DNA of 64,000 bases, from assembly GCF_001426375.1 (NCBI RefSeq), contig NZ_LMEO01000008.1, forward strand, positions 77,795-141,794, given 5' to 3'. This document shows positions 35,010 to 45,204 of the stretch, one piece after another; the stretch's first letter is position 1; the number at the start of each line of letters is the position of its first letter. The stretch is from Paenibacillus sp. Root444D2 (GTDB lineage: Bacteria > Bacillota > Bacilli > Paenibacillales > NBRC-103111). Made by a program: the position numbers and the translations under genes. The notes below the pieces were generated by a model. That model did not search any database. It was not told the origin of the DNA and saw only the letters and a program-made list of their open reading frames with translations.

Positions 35010-35591
35010 ATGAGTTTTATTCCTATGGTCGTCGAACAGGACGCGCGCGGTGAAAGAGGGTATGACATCTACTCTCGCTTACTGAAGGACCGCATTATTT
35101 TCTTAGGCACGGGTGTCAACGATGTTGTGGCTAATTCCATCATTGCTCAGCTACTTTTCTTGGCCGCACAAGATCCTGATAAAGATATCTCGCTTTACAT
35201 CAACAGCCCTGGCGGATCCATTACAGCTGGTATGGCTATCTTTGACACGATGCAGTTCATTAAGCCAGACGTATCCACGATCTGCGTTGGTATGGCTGCT
35301 TCTATGGGAGCATTCCTCCTCACAGCAGGTGCCAAAGGCAAACGTTACGCCTTGCCTAACAGTGAAGTCATGATTCACCAACCACTCGGTGGTGCTGAAG
35401 GTCAAGCCTCCGACATCGAAATCCGCGCTAAGCGTATTTTGAAAATGAGAGACAACCTGAACAAAATCCTAGCAGAGCGCACGGGTCAAACTTTCGAGCG
35501 CATCGAAAAGGACACAGACCGCGATAATTTCATGAGCGCTGCGGAAGCGGCCGAATACGGACTCATCGATAAAGTTATCGAGCGCGTCTAA
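35010..35591 (+). CDS. clpP: ATP-dependent Clp protease proteolytic subunit
   Basis: Serine protease that forms the 14-subunit chamber used by ClpX and ClpC, and degrades ssrA-tagged proteins. 193 residues from ATG 35010 behind AAGGAGG; the frame further upstream crosses the leader and is not coding. Triad: Ser in [11 protein letters not shown], His in MIHQPLGG and Asp in KDTDRDNF. An upstream 22-codon leader frame (34945-35013) overlaps the start by ATGA. Confidence 0.97.
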   Translation: MSFIPMVVEQDARGERGYDIYSRLLKDRIIFLGTGVNDVVANSIIAQLLFLAAQDPDKDISLYINSPGGSITAGMAIFDTMQFIKPDVSTICVGMAASMGAFLLTAGAKGKRYALPNSEVMIHQPLGGAEGQASDIEIRAKRILKMRDNLNKILAERTGQTFERIEKDTDRDNFMSAAEAAEYGLIDKVIERV

Positions 35592-35601
35592 TTTGTAAAA
35601 T

Positions 35602-35656
35602 AAAAACCAGCCTGCGGTGACTGCTCAAATGAGCAGTTCTGCGGCTGGTTTTTTCA
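35602..35656 (+). terminator. clpP terminator
   Basis: AAAAACCAGCC ... GGCTGGTTTTTTC as outer stem with ACTGCTCA-AAT-GAGCAGT inside. Confidence 0.9.
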
Positions 35657-35704
35657 TTGGATCTCCCCGCTCTCCCCTTCTCACCGCCGCCGTAAGCTTG
35701 AAAA

Positions 35705-35762
35705 AAAAGAGCCTCCAGAGACACTAGTGTTATGCAACACTGGATTCTCCAAAGGCTCTTAT
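35705..35762 (-). terminator. Terminator of the PKD protein gene
   Basis: Minus strand: AAGAGCCTTTGGAGAATC, a loop with its own AACACT stem, then CTCCAGAGGCTCTTTTTTTT. Confidence 0.85.
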
Positions 35763-35777
35763 CTATTCAAACTTATC

Positions 35778-37547
35778 TTAATTCTTCTCATCCAATGGAT
35801 AGAAAATCAGGTCAATCGGGAATGCCGAGCCTGCCGGAGGCGTGAACTCGATGTCCAGCGCGTCTTCCGTACCTGTTGTACGAGCTAGCACTTCCATTCC
35901 GTCAAATGCTGTAATGACACCGGAATAAGGAACCGGAATGATTTCACCGTTTATTTTGAATGGTCCTTTGAACACGCCACCTTTGGCCATAATCATAACA
36001 GCCATTTTGCGCGGCTTATCCGCATGGATTTTATAGACCACGCCATAATTACCGCCGTTCTCTACATTCTGCTTACGCATCACGTCATACCCTTTAATGA
36101 ACGGATCCGTCTTATTATCACCAATCGTTAGTACCGACGTTTTCGTGAAGCTTGTGGCGTCTATATCCCATTTAATTTCCGATGTCGGGAATGTCCCGCG
36201 TACGTGGCCTGTGAAGCCCAATAACGGAAGCTCCTGCGCTATCGTTGGCGTCAGCATGCGATCCGTCACACCGAATGAGATTTGCAGCTCACCGTCTGTT
36301 TCTACATCATAAAATAAGTTCACGCCCTGTCCCGGATAGAAGTCCGGAAGCTTCGCATACACGTAAGTCTCATGAGGAGGCACTGTCAGTTCGTCCGTAT
36401 ACACATTGCCTAGAAGGAAGTCTACGGACGCTTCGCTACCGATCAAATTCGCATAAACGGAGGGATACACCTCTCCTTTATTCGTTGTCTTGATCTTAAC
36501 CGGTTTATCCGAGTTATTCGTTGCGAATATCGCCATGGTCATCTTCTGCTTAGTACCGTTGATGTGATCGGCATACAGTCGCGCCTTACCATTGATGTTA
36601 TCGCGGTACAGAATACCGCTCTCTGTAAATTCCTCCGGACTGTCACTCACTAGCAGCGTACGCCCTGGAACTTCGGTTACTTTCTTAGGCAAAGGAGCCA
36701 TCTCATTGAAATGAGCCCAAATCGTGCCCCAGTCTGACTTGATGAAACCACCAACCGGCTTCATATAAATCGGGTATTCCACTTCAGTCAAATAAGGTTC
36801 ATTAACCACCGTTACAAAGCTTTTGAACAATTTACTTACATGTCCGTGACCATCTTTAACCGTCAACGTAACCGGATATTTACCTGGTTTGAAAAAGGCT
36901 TCCTGATTACCTGCCCAATCATAGGATGCAATACCTTCTGCATCGGGATCATAGCTAAGATCGAGATACTTCACAGGCTCTCCAAGACGGTATGTAGGCT
37001 TTGCTGTTGTAAACTTAGCTACAGGTCTGGAGTTGCTATCCTGGTCAATGTAGATGCCTTCAGGCGTCTTAAAGTGTACGATTTCCACTCGGCGAAGTTC
37101 GTTGTTATATTTATACTTCGCGCCCATATAATCGGCTAACCAAGTTAGCTTCACCAGAAGCTTTCCATTAACGATCGCAGCAACCGAGTTAAAATCCGTA
37201 TCTACCCCATTGGTCGTCACGGTCTTATGATCAGCATCGAGAACGATGTTGTAACCCGGAGGGGTCATCTGAATGGTCCGCGAAGCATCATTCCATTCCA
37301 CCTTGAAACCCATTGTATCCCCAAGGAACTTAGCAGGGACAAATGTACTTCCATTGATTATCGTAGACGGAGACTCCAAATGGATTTGCTCCTCATTCAC
37401 GAAAGCTTCTGACTTATCGATATAAAGTAAAATGAAGGACGAGCTTGTCGATACCGCGTAAGCTGCCGGCGCTGTTATCGTACTAGCAAGAAACACGATG
37501 AACGCAAGCAGGAGGGTAACCTCTTTTTTTAGCGAATTCAATTTCAT
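35778..37547 (-). CDS. Secreted stalk-domain protein (copper amine oxidase N-terminal-like domain plus PKD-like domain)
   Basis: An exported cell-surface protein of 589 residues. The signal peptide is KEVTLLLAFIVFLASTITAP with cleavage after AYA. Residues about 45-160 form two stalk (PF07833-like) units: EEQIHLESPSTIINGSTFVP and AKFLGDTMGFKVEWNDASRT. A PKD-like domain follows (YDPDAEGIASYDWAGNQ, VTLTVKDGHGHVSK). The remaining ~330 residues look beta-rich (FATNNSDKPVKIKTTNKGEV). No catalytic motif. ATG 37547 is preferred because the signal starts there; the longer frame to 37571 is possible. The protein probably binds wall or S-layer. Confidence 0.82.
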   Translation of the reverse strand: MKLNSLKKEVTLLLAFIVFLASTITAPAAYAVSTSSSFILLYIDKSEAFVNEEQIHLESPSTIINGSTFVPAKFLGDTMGFKVEWNDASRTIQMTPPGYNIVLDADHKTVTTNGVDTDFNSVAAIVNGKLLVKLTWLADYMGAKYKYNNELRRVEIVHFKTPEGIYIDQDSNSRPVAKFTTAKPTYRLGEPVKYLDLSYDPDAEGIASYDWAGNQEAFFKPGKYPVTLTVKDGHGHVSKLFKSFVTVVNEPYLTEVEYPIYMKPVGGFIKSDWGTIWAHFNEMAPLPKKVTEVPGRTLLVSDSPEEFTESGILYRDNINGKARLYADHINGTKQKMTMAIFATNNSDKPVKIKTTNKGEVYPSVYANLIGSEASVDFLLGNVYTDELTVPPHETYVYAKLPDFYPGQGVNLFYDVETDGELQISFGVTDRMLTPTIAQELPLLGFTGHVRGTFPTSEIKWDIDATSFTKTSVLTIGDNKTDPFIKGYDVMRKQNVENGGNYGVVYKIHADKPRKMAVMIMAKGGVFKGPFKINGEIIPVPYSGVITAFDGMEVLARTTGTEDALDIEFTPPAGSAFPIDLIFYPLDEKN

Positions 37548-37724
37548 TCTCTTCTCTGGCTCCTTTAACATTTAAATGCAGCACGGCAGAAACGGCAAAT
37601 AGCCCTTTCCTCCGCCAGCCACGTACATTAGACGTCGACAAGAGAAAAAGGTTGCTAATTTCCCTAATTGTTAACAAATTTGACACTTATTAAACTTTGC
37701 TGTACTGTACGGCCACTTCACTCG

Positions 37725-37756
37725 CAAAAAAGCCTCCTCGAGAGGAAGCTTTTGAA
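37725..37756 (-). terminator. Terminator of the HPr gene
   Basis: Minus strand: AAAAGCTTCCTC-TCGA-GAGGAGGCTTTTTTG. Confidence 0.85.
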
Positions 37757-37759
37757 GGA

Positions 37760-38029
37760 TTATTGGTTTTCCAATTCTTCCTTGCTAACTAATGTGACTA
37801 AAGCGTTTACAGCCTGCTCGGCGTCCGAACCTTCTGCACTTATGAAGACTTCGGTCCCTGTACTGATCGCAAGACTCATAATTCCCATGATGCTTTTCGC
37901 ATTCACTTTCTTTTCATCCTTCTCAACAAAGATCTCGGATGAAAATTTATTCGCCTCTTGAACAAACAATGCCGCAGGTCTGGCATGAAGTCCTGTTCTC
38001 AACTTCACAACGACTGGACGTCTGGACAT
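37760..38029 (-). CDS. ptsH: HPr-family phosphocarrier at the crh locus
   Basis: An 89-residue HPr. It has the PTS-active His15 (GLHARPA) and the regulatory Ser46 (AKSIMGI) that HprK phosphorylates. Its place after rapZ-yvcK-whiA is that of crh in B. subtilis, but Crh lacks the active-site histidine, whereas this protein keeps it. It could therefore both carry phosphate in the PTS and act as CcpA corepressor. An extended -10 promoter lies upstream, so it can be expressed apart from whiA. Confidence 0.9.
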   Translation of the reverse strand: MSRRPVVVKLRTGLHARPAALFVQEANKFSSEIFVEKDEKKVNAKSIMGIMSLAISTGTEVFISAEGSDAEQAVNALVTLVSKEELENQ

Positions 38030-38101
38030 GGAACTAATTCCCCCTAATATGGAGCTTATATGAATTACTATTGATAACAGTGCTATACCCTATGTTTTAA
38101 C

Positions 38102-38110
38102 ATTATAGCA
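38102..38110 (-). promoter_or_regulatory. Extended -10 promoter before the HPr gene
   Basis: TGCTATAAT on the minus strand, 70 bases upstream of the start codon. The -35 is weak, as usual for extended -10 promoters. Confidence 0.6.
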
Positions 38111-38177
38111 TTTTTCCCCGAAGTACACTAGAAAAAATGAGAAAAACTTATAGATGCGCTGTACAGGGGCTTCTTAT

Positions 38178-39119
38178 CTACGAATTCCGCTGTTTTTCAG
38201 CCAATTCGTCGATTTTCCGCAGACGATGATTGACGCCGGATTTGCTTACACTGCCCTTAAGCATGTCGCCAACTTCCTTGAGATTCAGATCGGGGTGCTG
38301 AAGTCTTATTTCGGCAACCTCTCTTAGCTTCTCAGGCAAGCTATCCAGTCCAACCTCCCTTTGCAGGAGGCGGATATTTTCGATCTGTCTAACAGCAGCA
38401 CCAATCGTCTTGTTGAGGTTCGCTGTTTCACAATTGACAATGCGATTCACCGAGTTACGCATATCCTTCATGATCCGGACATCCTCAAAGCGCAGAAGCG
38501 CTTGATGTGCCCCAATGATACTTAGAAACTCGATAATCTTCTCGCCTTCCTTGATATACAAGACGAAACCTTTTTTGCGTTCGATGCAGCGGGCATTCAA
38601 ATCGAATTTGTTCGCAAGCTGTGACAATGCCTTACAATGCTCTTCGTAAATCGAGGCAATCTCGAGATGATAAGAAGAACCCTCGGGATTATTCACCGAG
38701 CCTCCAGCCATGAATGCCCCGCGAAGATAGGCCCGTTTGCAGCAGTTGCCTCGAATGATCTCTTTGTTAATTCCCGTGGTGAAGATGAACCCTTCGGAAA
38801 CAATTTTCAGATCACTGAGGAGCTCTTGAACCTGACCAGGAACTCTAACGATGTACACGTTATTCTTCTTCAAACGCATTTTTTTACGCACGAGCAGTTC
38901 CGTGTGTAATTTGTACGTCTTTTTGATTAGCGTATATATCCGCCTAGCAATAGCTGCATTTTCGGTGGAGATATCAAGTACGACGCGTTGGCTGGTTAGC
39001 TGCACAGATCCATTCATTCGAATCAAAGCCGACAGCTCCGCTTTCTCACAACATGCTTCCGCATCTGTAATTAGCGTTAATTCTTTTTTGGTTGTTGCCG
39101 CAAAGGACAAGGGACTCAC
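38178..39119 (-). CDS. whiA: DNA-binding protein WhiA
   Basis: Conserved Gram-positive protein with a LAGLIDADG homing-endonuclease-like N-terminal fold ([20 protein letters not shown] near 125-144) and a C-terminal helix-turn-helix ([39 protein letters not shown]). Involved in cell division and chromosome segregation in Bacillus and in sporulation in Streptomyces. 313 residues. Start GTG 39119 overlaps the yvcK stop (GTGA). Confidence 0.96.
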   Translation of the reverse strand: MSPLSFAATTKKELTLITDAEACCEKAELSALIRMNGSVQLTSQRVVLDISTENAAIARRIYTLIKKTYKLHTELLVRKKMRLKKNNVYIVRVPGQVQELLSDLKIVSEGFIFTTGINKEIIRGNCCKRAYLRGAFMAGGSVNNPEGSSYHLEIASIYEEHCKALSQLANKFDLNARCIERKKGFVLYIKEGEKIIEFLSIIGAHQALLRFEDVRIMKDMRNSVNRIVNCETANLNKTIGAAVRQIENIRLLQREVGLDSLPEKLREVAEIRLQHPDLNLKEVGDMLKGSVSKSGVNHRLRKIDELAEKQRNS

Positions 39120-40099
39120 TTCTTCCTTAACATCCAGCTTTCGACGAGCTGATAAATATGATCACTCAATTTCTCTGCATCATGACGAAGGTAGGTACGA
39201 AATAGCACGAGTCGATCAGCAATAATCCGATACCCTCTCTTCGTGACTTCTTCTAGGTCCAAATGAACCGCTTTCGAACCCTTTTCCGCATATCTCGCCT
39301 GGACTTGCGGAGGGATTTCCCCATTGTTCACAATCACATAGTCAAACAAATGTTGGCCCAGGTGATCATAAATGGCATCCAGGTGATCGCTGACCGAGTA
39401 GTCGTCGGTTTCGCCTGGCTGTGTCATCACATTGCAGATGAACAACTTTACAGCATTCGATTTCACAATCTCTTCCGCAATCCCAGGGACAAGTAGATTC
39501 GGCAGCAAGCTGGTATATAAACTACCGGGGCCGCATAATATAGCATCCGCCTCACGTATAGCTTGAACGGCTTCAGCTAGCGGTGTCACATTAGCCGGCT
39601 CGATGAATACACGCTTGATGCGTCCATCCGCTTTTGGAATCTTGGACTCGCCTACGACTAAGGTACCATCTTCCATGATCGCTTTCAATACGATTGCTTG
39701 ATTCGATGCGGGAAGCACCCGACCTCGGACAGCAAATACCCGATTCATTTCTTGAACCGCAGTGACAAAGTCACCTGTAATATCCGTAAGTGCTGCTAGT
39801 ATTAGATTTCCCAGACTGTGTCCAGCTAAACCTGTACCCACTTGAAATCTATATTGCAGAATAAGCGACAGCAAGGGCTCGACATCAGCAAGGGCCGTTA
39901 GCACACTGCGAATGTCACCTGGGGGCGGCATCTGCAATTCATTCCGGAGAATACCTGAGCTTCCTCCATCATCCGCTACCGTCACAATGGCTGTAATATC
40001 AACCGGTTTCTCCTTCAATCCTCTAAGCATAACCGAAAGACCTGTTCCACCGCCAATAACGACTATTCTGGGCTTGCGTTGTAATTCAACATGTTCCAT
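39116..40099 (-). CDS. yvcK: YvcK (GlmR) family gluconeogenesis factor
   Basis: A 327-residue Rossmann-like protein that binds UDP-sugars and links carbon supply to peptidoglycan precursor synthesis. Features: [16 protein letters not shown] near the N-terminus, [38 protein letters not shown] and [18 protein letters not shown]. Between rapZ (31 bases upstream) and whiA (overlap of 4), the conserved order. Confidence 0.96.
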   Translation of the reverse strand: MEHVELQRKPRIVVIGGGTGLSVMLRGLKEKPVDITAIVTVADDGGSSGILRNELQMPPPGDIRSVLTALADVEPLLSLILQYRFQVGTGLAGHSLGNLILAALTDITGDFVTAVQEMNRVFAVRGRVLPASNQAIVLKAIMEDGTLVVGESKIPKADGRIKRVFIEPANVTPLAEAVQAIREADAILCGPGSLYTSLLPNLLVPGIAEEIVKSNAVKLFICNVMTQPGETDDYSVSDHLDAIYDHLGQHLFDYVIVNNGEIPPQVQARYAEKGSKAVHLDLEEVTKRGYRIIADRLVLFRTYLRHDAEKLSDHIYQLVESWMLRKK

Positions 40100-40130
40100 A
40101 CTTCTTTCACCCTCTTAATCGTAGGACTGC

Positions 40131-41018
40131 TTATACACGGTCCCGCTCGGCGTCTCGATGACTCAAACGCACGGTTTCGGTTTCGCTGTTCCCCATCACC
40201 TTACCGAGGTATTCAGTGATGGCGACGGATCGATGTTTACCTCCAGTGCAACCTATGCCTACAACAACCTGACTCTTGCCTTCTTTCTTATATTGAGGCA
40301 TTAAGAAATGCAGCATATCGAGCAGCTTATTCAGGAACTCTTGTGTTTCGCTCCACTTCATCACGTAGTCATATACATCGGGATCTTGACCTGTCTGCGG
40401 ACGAAGCTGTTCCACATAGTGTGGATTCGGTAAAAAGCGAACATCGAAGATTAAATCAGCATCAATAGGGACACCATACTTAAATCCGAAGGAGATTACA
40501 TTTATAGATATGCGGTTTGTTTCCAAATTGGTAAACCTGGAAATAATTCTTTCTTTGAGCTGCACCGGCTTAAGCGTGCTTGTGTCAATAACCTGTGTGG
40601 CTAAGCCTTTCAGCTCTTCAAGCAGTTTACGCTCAAGACCAATACCTTCAAGCGGCGCTCCATCAGGAGCTAGCGGGTGACGGCGGCGGCTTTCCTTATA
40701 ACGCTGTACTAGCGTCGCATCGGTAGCATCTAGGAATAGAATTTCATAACTAAGCGTGTAATTCTCTTGAATATAACGAAGCGACTCCTGAAGTGCAGTG
40801 AAAAATTCACGCCCTCGCAAATCAATCACCAGTGCCACTTTGCCGATTTTCCCCATCGACTGCTCGATCAACTCAGCAAATTTAGGAATCAGCACAGGAG
40901 GGAGATTATCGACGCAGAAGAATCCTAGATCCTCTAGACTCTGTACGGCAATCGTCTTACCTGCACCTGACATTCCTGTAATTATGACCAGTTTCGCTAA
41001 AGGGTGGTTTTCTTCCAT
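40131..41018 (-). CDS. rapZ: RapZ/YvcJ nucleotide-binding protein
   Basis: P-loop ATP/GTP-binding protein: Walker [16 protein letters not shown], Walker B region [10 protein letters not shown], and the C-terminal domain with [12 protein letters not shown] and [15 protein letters not shown] that in E. coli RapZ binds RNA. In B. subtilis YvcJ affects competence. 295 residues from ATG 41018; AAGGAAG is spaced 9 bases away, unlike the GTG at 41027, which touches it. Confidence 0.95.
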   Translation of the reverse strand: MEENHPLAKLVIITGMSGAGKTIAVQSLEDLGFFCVDNLPPVLIPKFAELIEQSMGKIGKVALVIDLRGREFFTALQESLRYIQENYTLSYEILFLDATDATLVQRYKESRRRHPLAPDGAPLEGIGLERKLLEELKGLATQVIDTSTLKPVQLKERIISRFTNLETNRISINVISFGFKYGVPIDADLIFDVRFLPNPHYVEQLRPQTGQDPDVYDYVMKWSETQEFLNKLLDMLHFLMPQYKKEGKSQVVVGIGCTGGKHRSVAITEYLGKVMGNSETETVRLSHRDAERDRV

Positions 41019-41094
41019 GAATGACACCTTCCTTTGGAGTGCTTCTCGCAGGCCAACTCAGATTCGCTAACCATACGAACAGTTCATACTACGT

Positions 41095-42042
41095 CTATCT
41101 TAAATTCAAACCAGCAGCGCCTACGATGCCCGCGTCGTTACCGAGTGTTGCAGCAACGATCTCAACACCTTCAGAGGCTGTCTCTGGCGTGTATTTTTTA
41201 AAGGTTTCACGAATCGGTTGGAATAAAATTTCCCCTGCTTTAGAAACACCACCACCGAGTATGAATCGTTTCGGGTTAATAATAACAGCCATCGCAGCCA
41301 TCGAACGTCCAATATAATAGGCAGCACGGTTCACGATGCGCAGGGATACTTCATCTCCACTCTTCGCTGCATCGAAGACATGCTTCGCTTCAATCTTCTC
41401 ATGAAGAGCTAATGACGTTTTCTCGCCGCGTTCAACCGCTTCATTGGCCATACGAACGATGCCTGTCGCCGAAGAAACAGTTTCTAGACAACCCATTTGT
41501 CCACATCCACACTGAATCGCTTCAATGTCTGGTACAACGGACATATGCCCCAGCTCTCCAGCCATACCCGTAGAACCTTGATAAATTTTCCCGTTAATAA
41601 TAATCCCGCCGCCAACACCTGTTCCAAGCGTATAGCAAACCACATTTGGAATTCCTGCTCCGCTGCCTGCCCAAGCTTCGCCTAACGCAGCTACATTGGC
41701 ATCGTTGTCAATTTTAACTGTTTTACCAAGAAATTCTTCCAACATTTTCTTCGCAGGGACATTGTGCCATAGCAAATTTGGAGAGAATTTGACGAAGCCT
41801 TCCGGAATATCCATGAATCCGGCTAAACCTGCGCCAATACCAGCCACTTGCTCCCATTCAAACGGAGACTCTTCGACAATTTGGCGTACATACTGCGCAA
41901 TTCGCTCAATTACAAAATCAGAACCATTCTCCGCGCCTGTAGGGCCTTCAAACGTATGCAGCAGTTTTCCCTGCTCGTCGCAGATACCCACTTTGATATT
42001 CGTACCGCCTAAATCTACACCGATATAAATCTGATCTGACAT
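41095..42042 (-). CDS. glcK: ROK-family glucokinase
   Basis: Phosphorylates glucose with ATP. 315 residues: phosphate-1 loop IGVDLGGTNIKVGICD, DNDANVAALGEAWAG with the catalytic Asp, GTGVGGGIIING, and the ROK zinc motif GELGHMSV ... CGCGQMGCLE (His and three Cys). Located between rapZ and trxB. It supplies glucose 6-phosphate from non-PTS glucose. Confidence 0.93.
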   Translation of the reverse strand: MSDQIYIGVDLGGTNIKVGICDEQGKLLHTFEGPTGAENGSDFVIERIAQYVRQIVEESPFEWEQVAGIGAGLAGFMDIPEGFVKFSPNLLWHNVPAKKMLEEFLGKTVKIDNDANVAALGEAWAGSGAGIPNVVCYTLGTGVGGGIIINGKIYQGSTGMAGELGHMSVVPDIEAIQCGCGQMGCLETVSSATGIVRMANEAVERGEKTSLALHEKIEAKHVFDAAKSGDEVSLRIVNRAAYYIGRSMAAMAVIINPKRFILGGGVSKAGEILFQPIRETFKKYTPETASEGVEIVAATLGNDAGIVGAAGLNLR

Positions 42043-42149
42043 TGCAAGGTCACCTCATGAATATTCATATAATTTTCGGGAATATGCTCCTGTTCCAACT
42101 ATAAGTCAAGCCTGTAAACTGGTCAAGATTCAACAGCTCCCAAAGAAAT

Positions 42150-42184
42150 GAGAAAACGTGGAGAGATTAGCCCTCCACGTTTGC
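42150..42184 (-). terminator. Hairpin between trxB and glcK
   Basis: Minus strand: AAACGTGGAGGGCTAATC, then TCTCCACGTTTTCTCATTTC. Probably terminates trxB. Confidence 0.75.
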
Positions 42185-42203
42185 TGTAAAGACTCCAGAC
42201 CAC

Positions 42204-43151
42204 TTACAGCGACTGGCTCCAATCGTGTACGATGTTGCCTTCTAGGAACTTTTCAGCTTCCAGGGCAGCTGCGCATCCACTTCCTGCCGCTGTAATCGCT
42301 TGGCGATACTTCGTGTCTTGCACGTCACCACAAGCAAATACTCCAGGGATATTCGTCTCCGTCGTTCCCGGCTTCACAATAATATAGCCTTGCTCATCCG
42401 TATCGATTTGTCCACCTAAGAACTTCGTATTCGGTGTATGGCCGATAGCTACAAAGATACCATCCGTTTCGATGATTTCATCTTCACCGGTTTCGTTATT
42501 TTTGACCTTTAGGCCTGTTACACCTTTTTCGCCAGCTACAACTTCAAGCGGTGTATTATTCAGTGCCCATTTCACTTTTTCGTTGCCGCGAGCACGGTCC
42601 TGCATAATCTTCGAAGCGCGCAGCTCATCGCGACGGTGGACTAAGCGAACTTCCGAAGCAAAGCGAGTAAGGAAATTCGCCTCTTCCATGGCGGAATCAC
42701 CGCCACCAACAACAACAATCTTTTTGCCGCGGAAGAAGAATCCATCACACGTTGCGCAAGTACTTACGCCGCGTCCGATGTTTTCTCTTTCATTGGTAAT
42801 TCCCAGCAATCTGGCAGAAGCACCCGTGGAGATAATCAGTGTTTCTGTCTCGATCTCGCCGAGACCTTCAACTTGCAGCTTAAACGGACGATTCGTCAGC
42901 TCAACAGAGTTCACCCAACCGGTTTTGAATTCGGCGCCGAAACGTTCTGCTTGCTTACGCATATTTTCCATTAATTCAGGACCCATAATCCCTTCAGGGA
43001 AGCCGGGGAAGTTCTCTACTTCGGTAGTAGTGGTGAGCTGTCCGCCTGGCTCTGGCCCCTCTATAACGAGTGGGCTAAGGTTGGCGCGCGCTAAATAAAT
43101 GGCTGCTGTTAGACCGGATGGTCCTGTTCCTACAACGACTGATTTGTACAT
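42204..43151 (-). CDS. trxB: Thioredoxin reductase
   Basis: NADPH-dependent flavoenzyme that reduces thioredoxin. 315 residues: FAD fold VGTGPSGLTAAIYLARA, redox pair in STCATCDGFFF, NADPH fold VVVGGGDSAMEEANFLTRFA with HRRDELRASKI, and the C-terminal FAD motif GVFACGDVQDTKYRQAITAA. Full length. Confidence 0.97.
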   Translation of the reverse strand: MYKSVVVGTGPSGLTAAIYLARANLSPLVIEGPEPGGQLTTTTEVENFPGFPEGIMGPELMENMRKQAERFGAEFKTGWVNSVELTNRPFKLQVEGLGEIETETLIISTGASARLLGITNERENIGRGVSTCATCDGFFFRGKKIVVVGGGDSAMEEANFLTRFASEVRLVHRRDELRASKIMQDRARGNEKVKWALNNTPLEVVAGEKGVTGLKVKNNETGEDEIIETDGIFVAIGHTPNTKFLGGQIDTDEQGYIIVKPGTTETNIPGVFACGDVQDTKYRQAITAAGSGCAAALEAEKFLEGNIVHDWSQSL

Positions 43152-43331
43152 ATGGTTTCCCTCCTAGGTGCTTTCCTCAGGAAAGCTATCTACGTAAGCA
43201 TCGCCTGTGTTTTGCTTCAGCAAGACAGCCTTCGTATGCTCCGCTTTATTGTGCTTCCATGCGAGCAGTTGAAACCGCCGCTTTATTTATGTATGAAAGC
43301 CAAGTCTTTCGACAAGGCAAAAGACTGGCTA

Positions 43332-45068
43332 TCAAATACTCGTGAATTTGTTGAAAATAGCTTCCATTTTCTCACGTAAACCGCACGTGTCATCAATCAA
43401 CTTTACATTGCGGCTTACTGTCGAGACTGTAACGCCATAGCGTGTAGATACTTCCTGGTAGGAAATAGCTCGGCGATGCATTTTGGCGATCAAATATTCT
43501 AACGCTGCTGCCCAGCCCTCTGATTTATGAATCTTAGGCACGCCTGGGTAGATCTTCGTTAGAAATTCAACCCATAGGATTTCCAAATCATACTGTTGAA
43601 CCATATCATAGCGTTTGTGCATATGCGACAGCGCCGTTTCCATCACACTCTGCCATTTGGCATCCCAAATAGGCAAATGCGGTGAGTATGGAGAGGCTTC
43701 CACCGTAATCTCTTGATTCTCAAGATAAGCTGGAAGTGACTCTCGGATCCCCATGCTGCGGAGCACGAAAATGGCGACTCGTTTCAAATAGTCATCCTCT
43801 TGACGATCTAGGATGAAATCCTGTAAAGCATCTCTCACTTCATTATCAGCAATTAAGCCGAACGCTTGGATCACCTGCAGCTTCGTCTCGATATCGCCAT
43901 GGCGCAAAGCCCAGAAGAAGGAGGATCGCACTAATGGATCTTTCTTCAGTTGGTCTGGGATTCCTTGCGTGGATTTCTCCAATACCCTAAACTGCTCTTC
44001 GAAAGGCAGATGGTAATGGTAGCTCCACGTTAGCGGCCCTTCGACCTTCTCGCGTGAGCGCAGCTGCTCCAAGTAAAACTTGGAGATTTCGGCACCAGGA
44101 TCAAGCTTCTCGGCTTGTTTCCAATAACGGTAAGCTTCGCCGAATCGACCGATGTGGCTGGCTGCTACTGCTGCGTAATGATAGAGGCAAGGGTCTGCTG
44201 TTCCGTCTCCTGCTTTAAGCAGTCGCTTAAACAAGTGGTATGCCTTCTCATGCTCAGAAAGGATACCCATTGTTGTAGCAAGCTTGAACACATGATCCTG
44301 CTGAAAAGGAAACGTCTTGCACAATAGAGATGTTAGCTCAGCTAACTCCTCCTTGTTACCGAAATGCTGATGGAAAATGGCCATGTTACATAGCGCATGC
44401 AGATTTCCGGCATCGATGTCGAGCACCGCACGAATCGTTTCCATCGCCTTCTCAAACTGACCCATATAGTAATAAGCAAGGGCCAGATTGTTGCGGGCAG
44501 CTGTGAATTCAGGCTGATTCTTCACCAATTTCTCTAACTGCCTCACAGCTTCAGCGAATTTACCCTCTTCGAGAAGCGCACGGGCTTTATCATGCTCGAA
44601 GAGCCCTTCTCGACTCTTAATGCTAGTGAGAGGGGCGGGACGTTCAAGCTCGTAGCTCAGCATTTCCATCATTTCTTCGGACTCATCCATGAATTGACCT
44701 GTTGGGTCAGTTTCCAAATATCGAACCAACGCTTGTTCGGCCTGCTCGAAATTTTCCATGTTGGCATAGTTGTTTGCCATATAAAAGTGACATTCCGTCA
44801 TCTCGGGATCGATCGTATCAAGGACATGCTGCAGAATTTGGTTCGACTCGTCATAATTGCCCATTTCGGAGAGAACTCCTGCGAGATTACAGTGATTCAC
44901 AGGGTTATCCTGCTCATACTCTGCAGCTCGCCGGAAATATTTCAATGCCTTATCATAATGAAACCGATCCAAAGATTGAACCGCTCTCTCGAAAAAGAAT
45001 GCGGCATCCATGTTAATTGAGATAACTTTAGGCTTTGGCGCTTCGGACACACGCTTAATCTTTTCCAT
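43332..45068 (-). CDS. Tetratricopeptide-repeat protein with C-terminal HTH
   Basis: A 578-residue cytoplasmic protein of stacked TPR units, for example LDRFHYDKALKYFRRAAEYE (about 34-53), EFTAARNNLALAYYYMGQFE and GEAYRYWKQAEKLDPGAEIS. The end contains a helix-turn-helix-like stretch (SYQEVSTRYGVTVSTVSRNV) that may bind DNA. The gene sits between trxB and prs in Paenibacillus-like genomes; the function is unknown. Start ATG 45068 behind GGAGG, with a TGGTATAAT extended -10 upstream (45103-45111). Confidence 0.85.
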   Translation of the reverse strand: MEKIKRVSEAPKPKVISINMDAAFFFERAVQSLDRFHYDKALKYFRRAAEYEQDNPVNHCNLAGVLSEMGNYDESNQILQHVLDTIDPEMTECHFYMANNYANMENFEQAEQALVRYLETDPTGQFMDESEEMMEMLSYELERPAPLTSIKSREGLFEHDKARALLEEGKFAEAVRQLEKLVKNQPEFTAARNNLALAYYYMGQFEKAMETIRAVLDIDAGNLHALCNMAIFHQHFGNKEELAELTSLLCKTFPFQQDHVFKLATTMGILSEHEKAYHLFKRLLKAGDGTADPCLYHYAAVAASHIGRFGEAYRYWKQAEKLDPGAEISKFYLEQLRSREKVEGPLTWSYHYHLPFEEQFRVLEKSTQGIPDQLKKDPLVRSSFFWALRHGDIETKLQVIQAFGLIADNEVRDALQDFILDRQEDDYLKRVAIFVLRSMGIRESLPAYLENQEITVEASPYSPHLPIWDAKWQSVMETALSHMHKRYDMVQQYDLEILWVEFLTKIYPGVPKIHKSEGWAAALEYLIAKMHRRAISYQEVSTRYGVTVSTVSRNVKLIDDTCGLREKMEAIFNKFTSI

Positions 45069-45102
45069 AGCAAGACACCTCCGGCAATTTGATTACACTC
45101 AA

Positions 45103-45131
45103 ATTATACCATAGATCGCTTGGAAGCCAAA
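45103..45131 (-). promoter_or_regulatory. Promoter of the TPR protein gene
   Basis: Extended -10 TGGTATAAT on the minus strand with TTTGGC 17 bases upstream. Confidence 0.6.
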
Positions 45132-45204
45132 AACATAATCCGAAGGTAAGATCTGGTCTATAGTTCTGGTCTTAATCTCCGCTCTAGACCCTCGTGCAAT
45201 AGTG

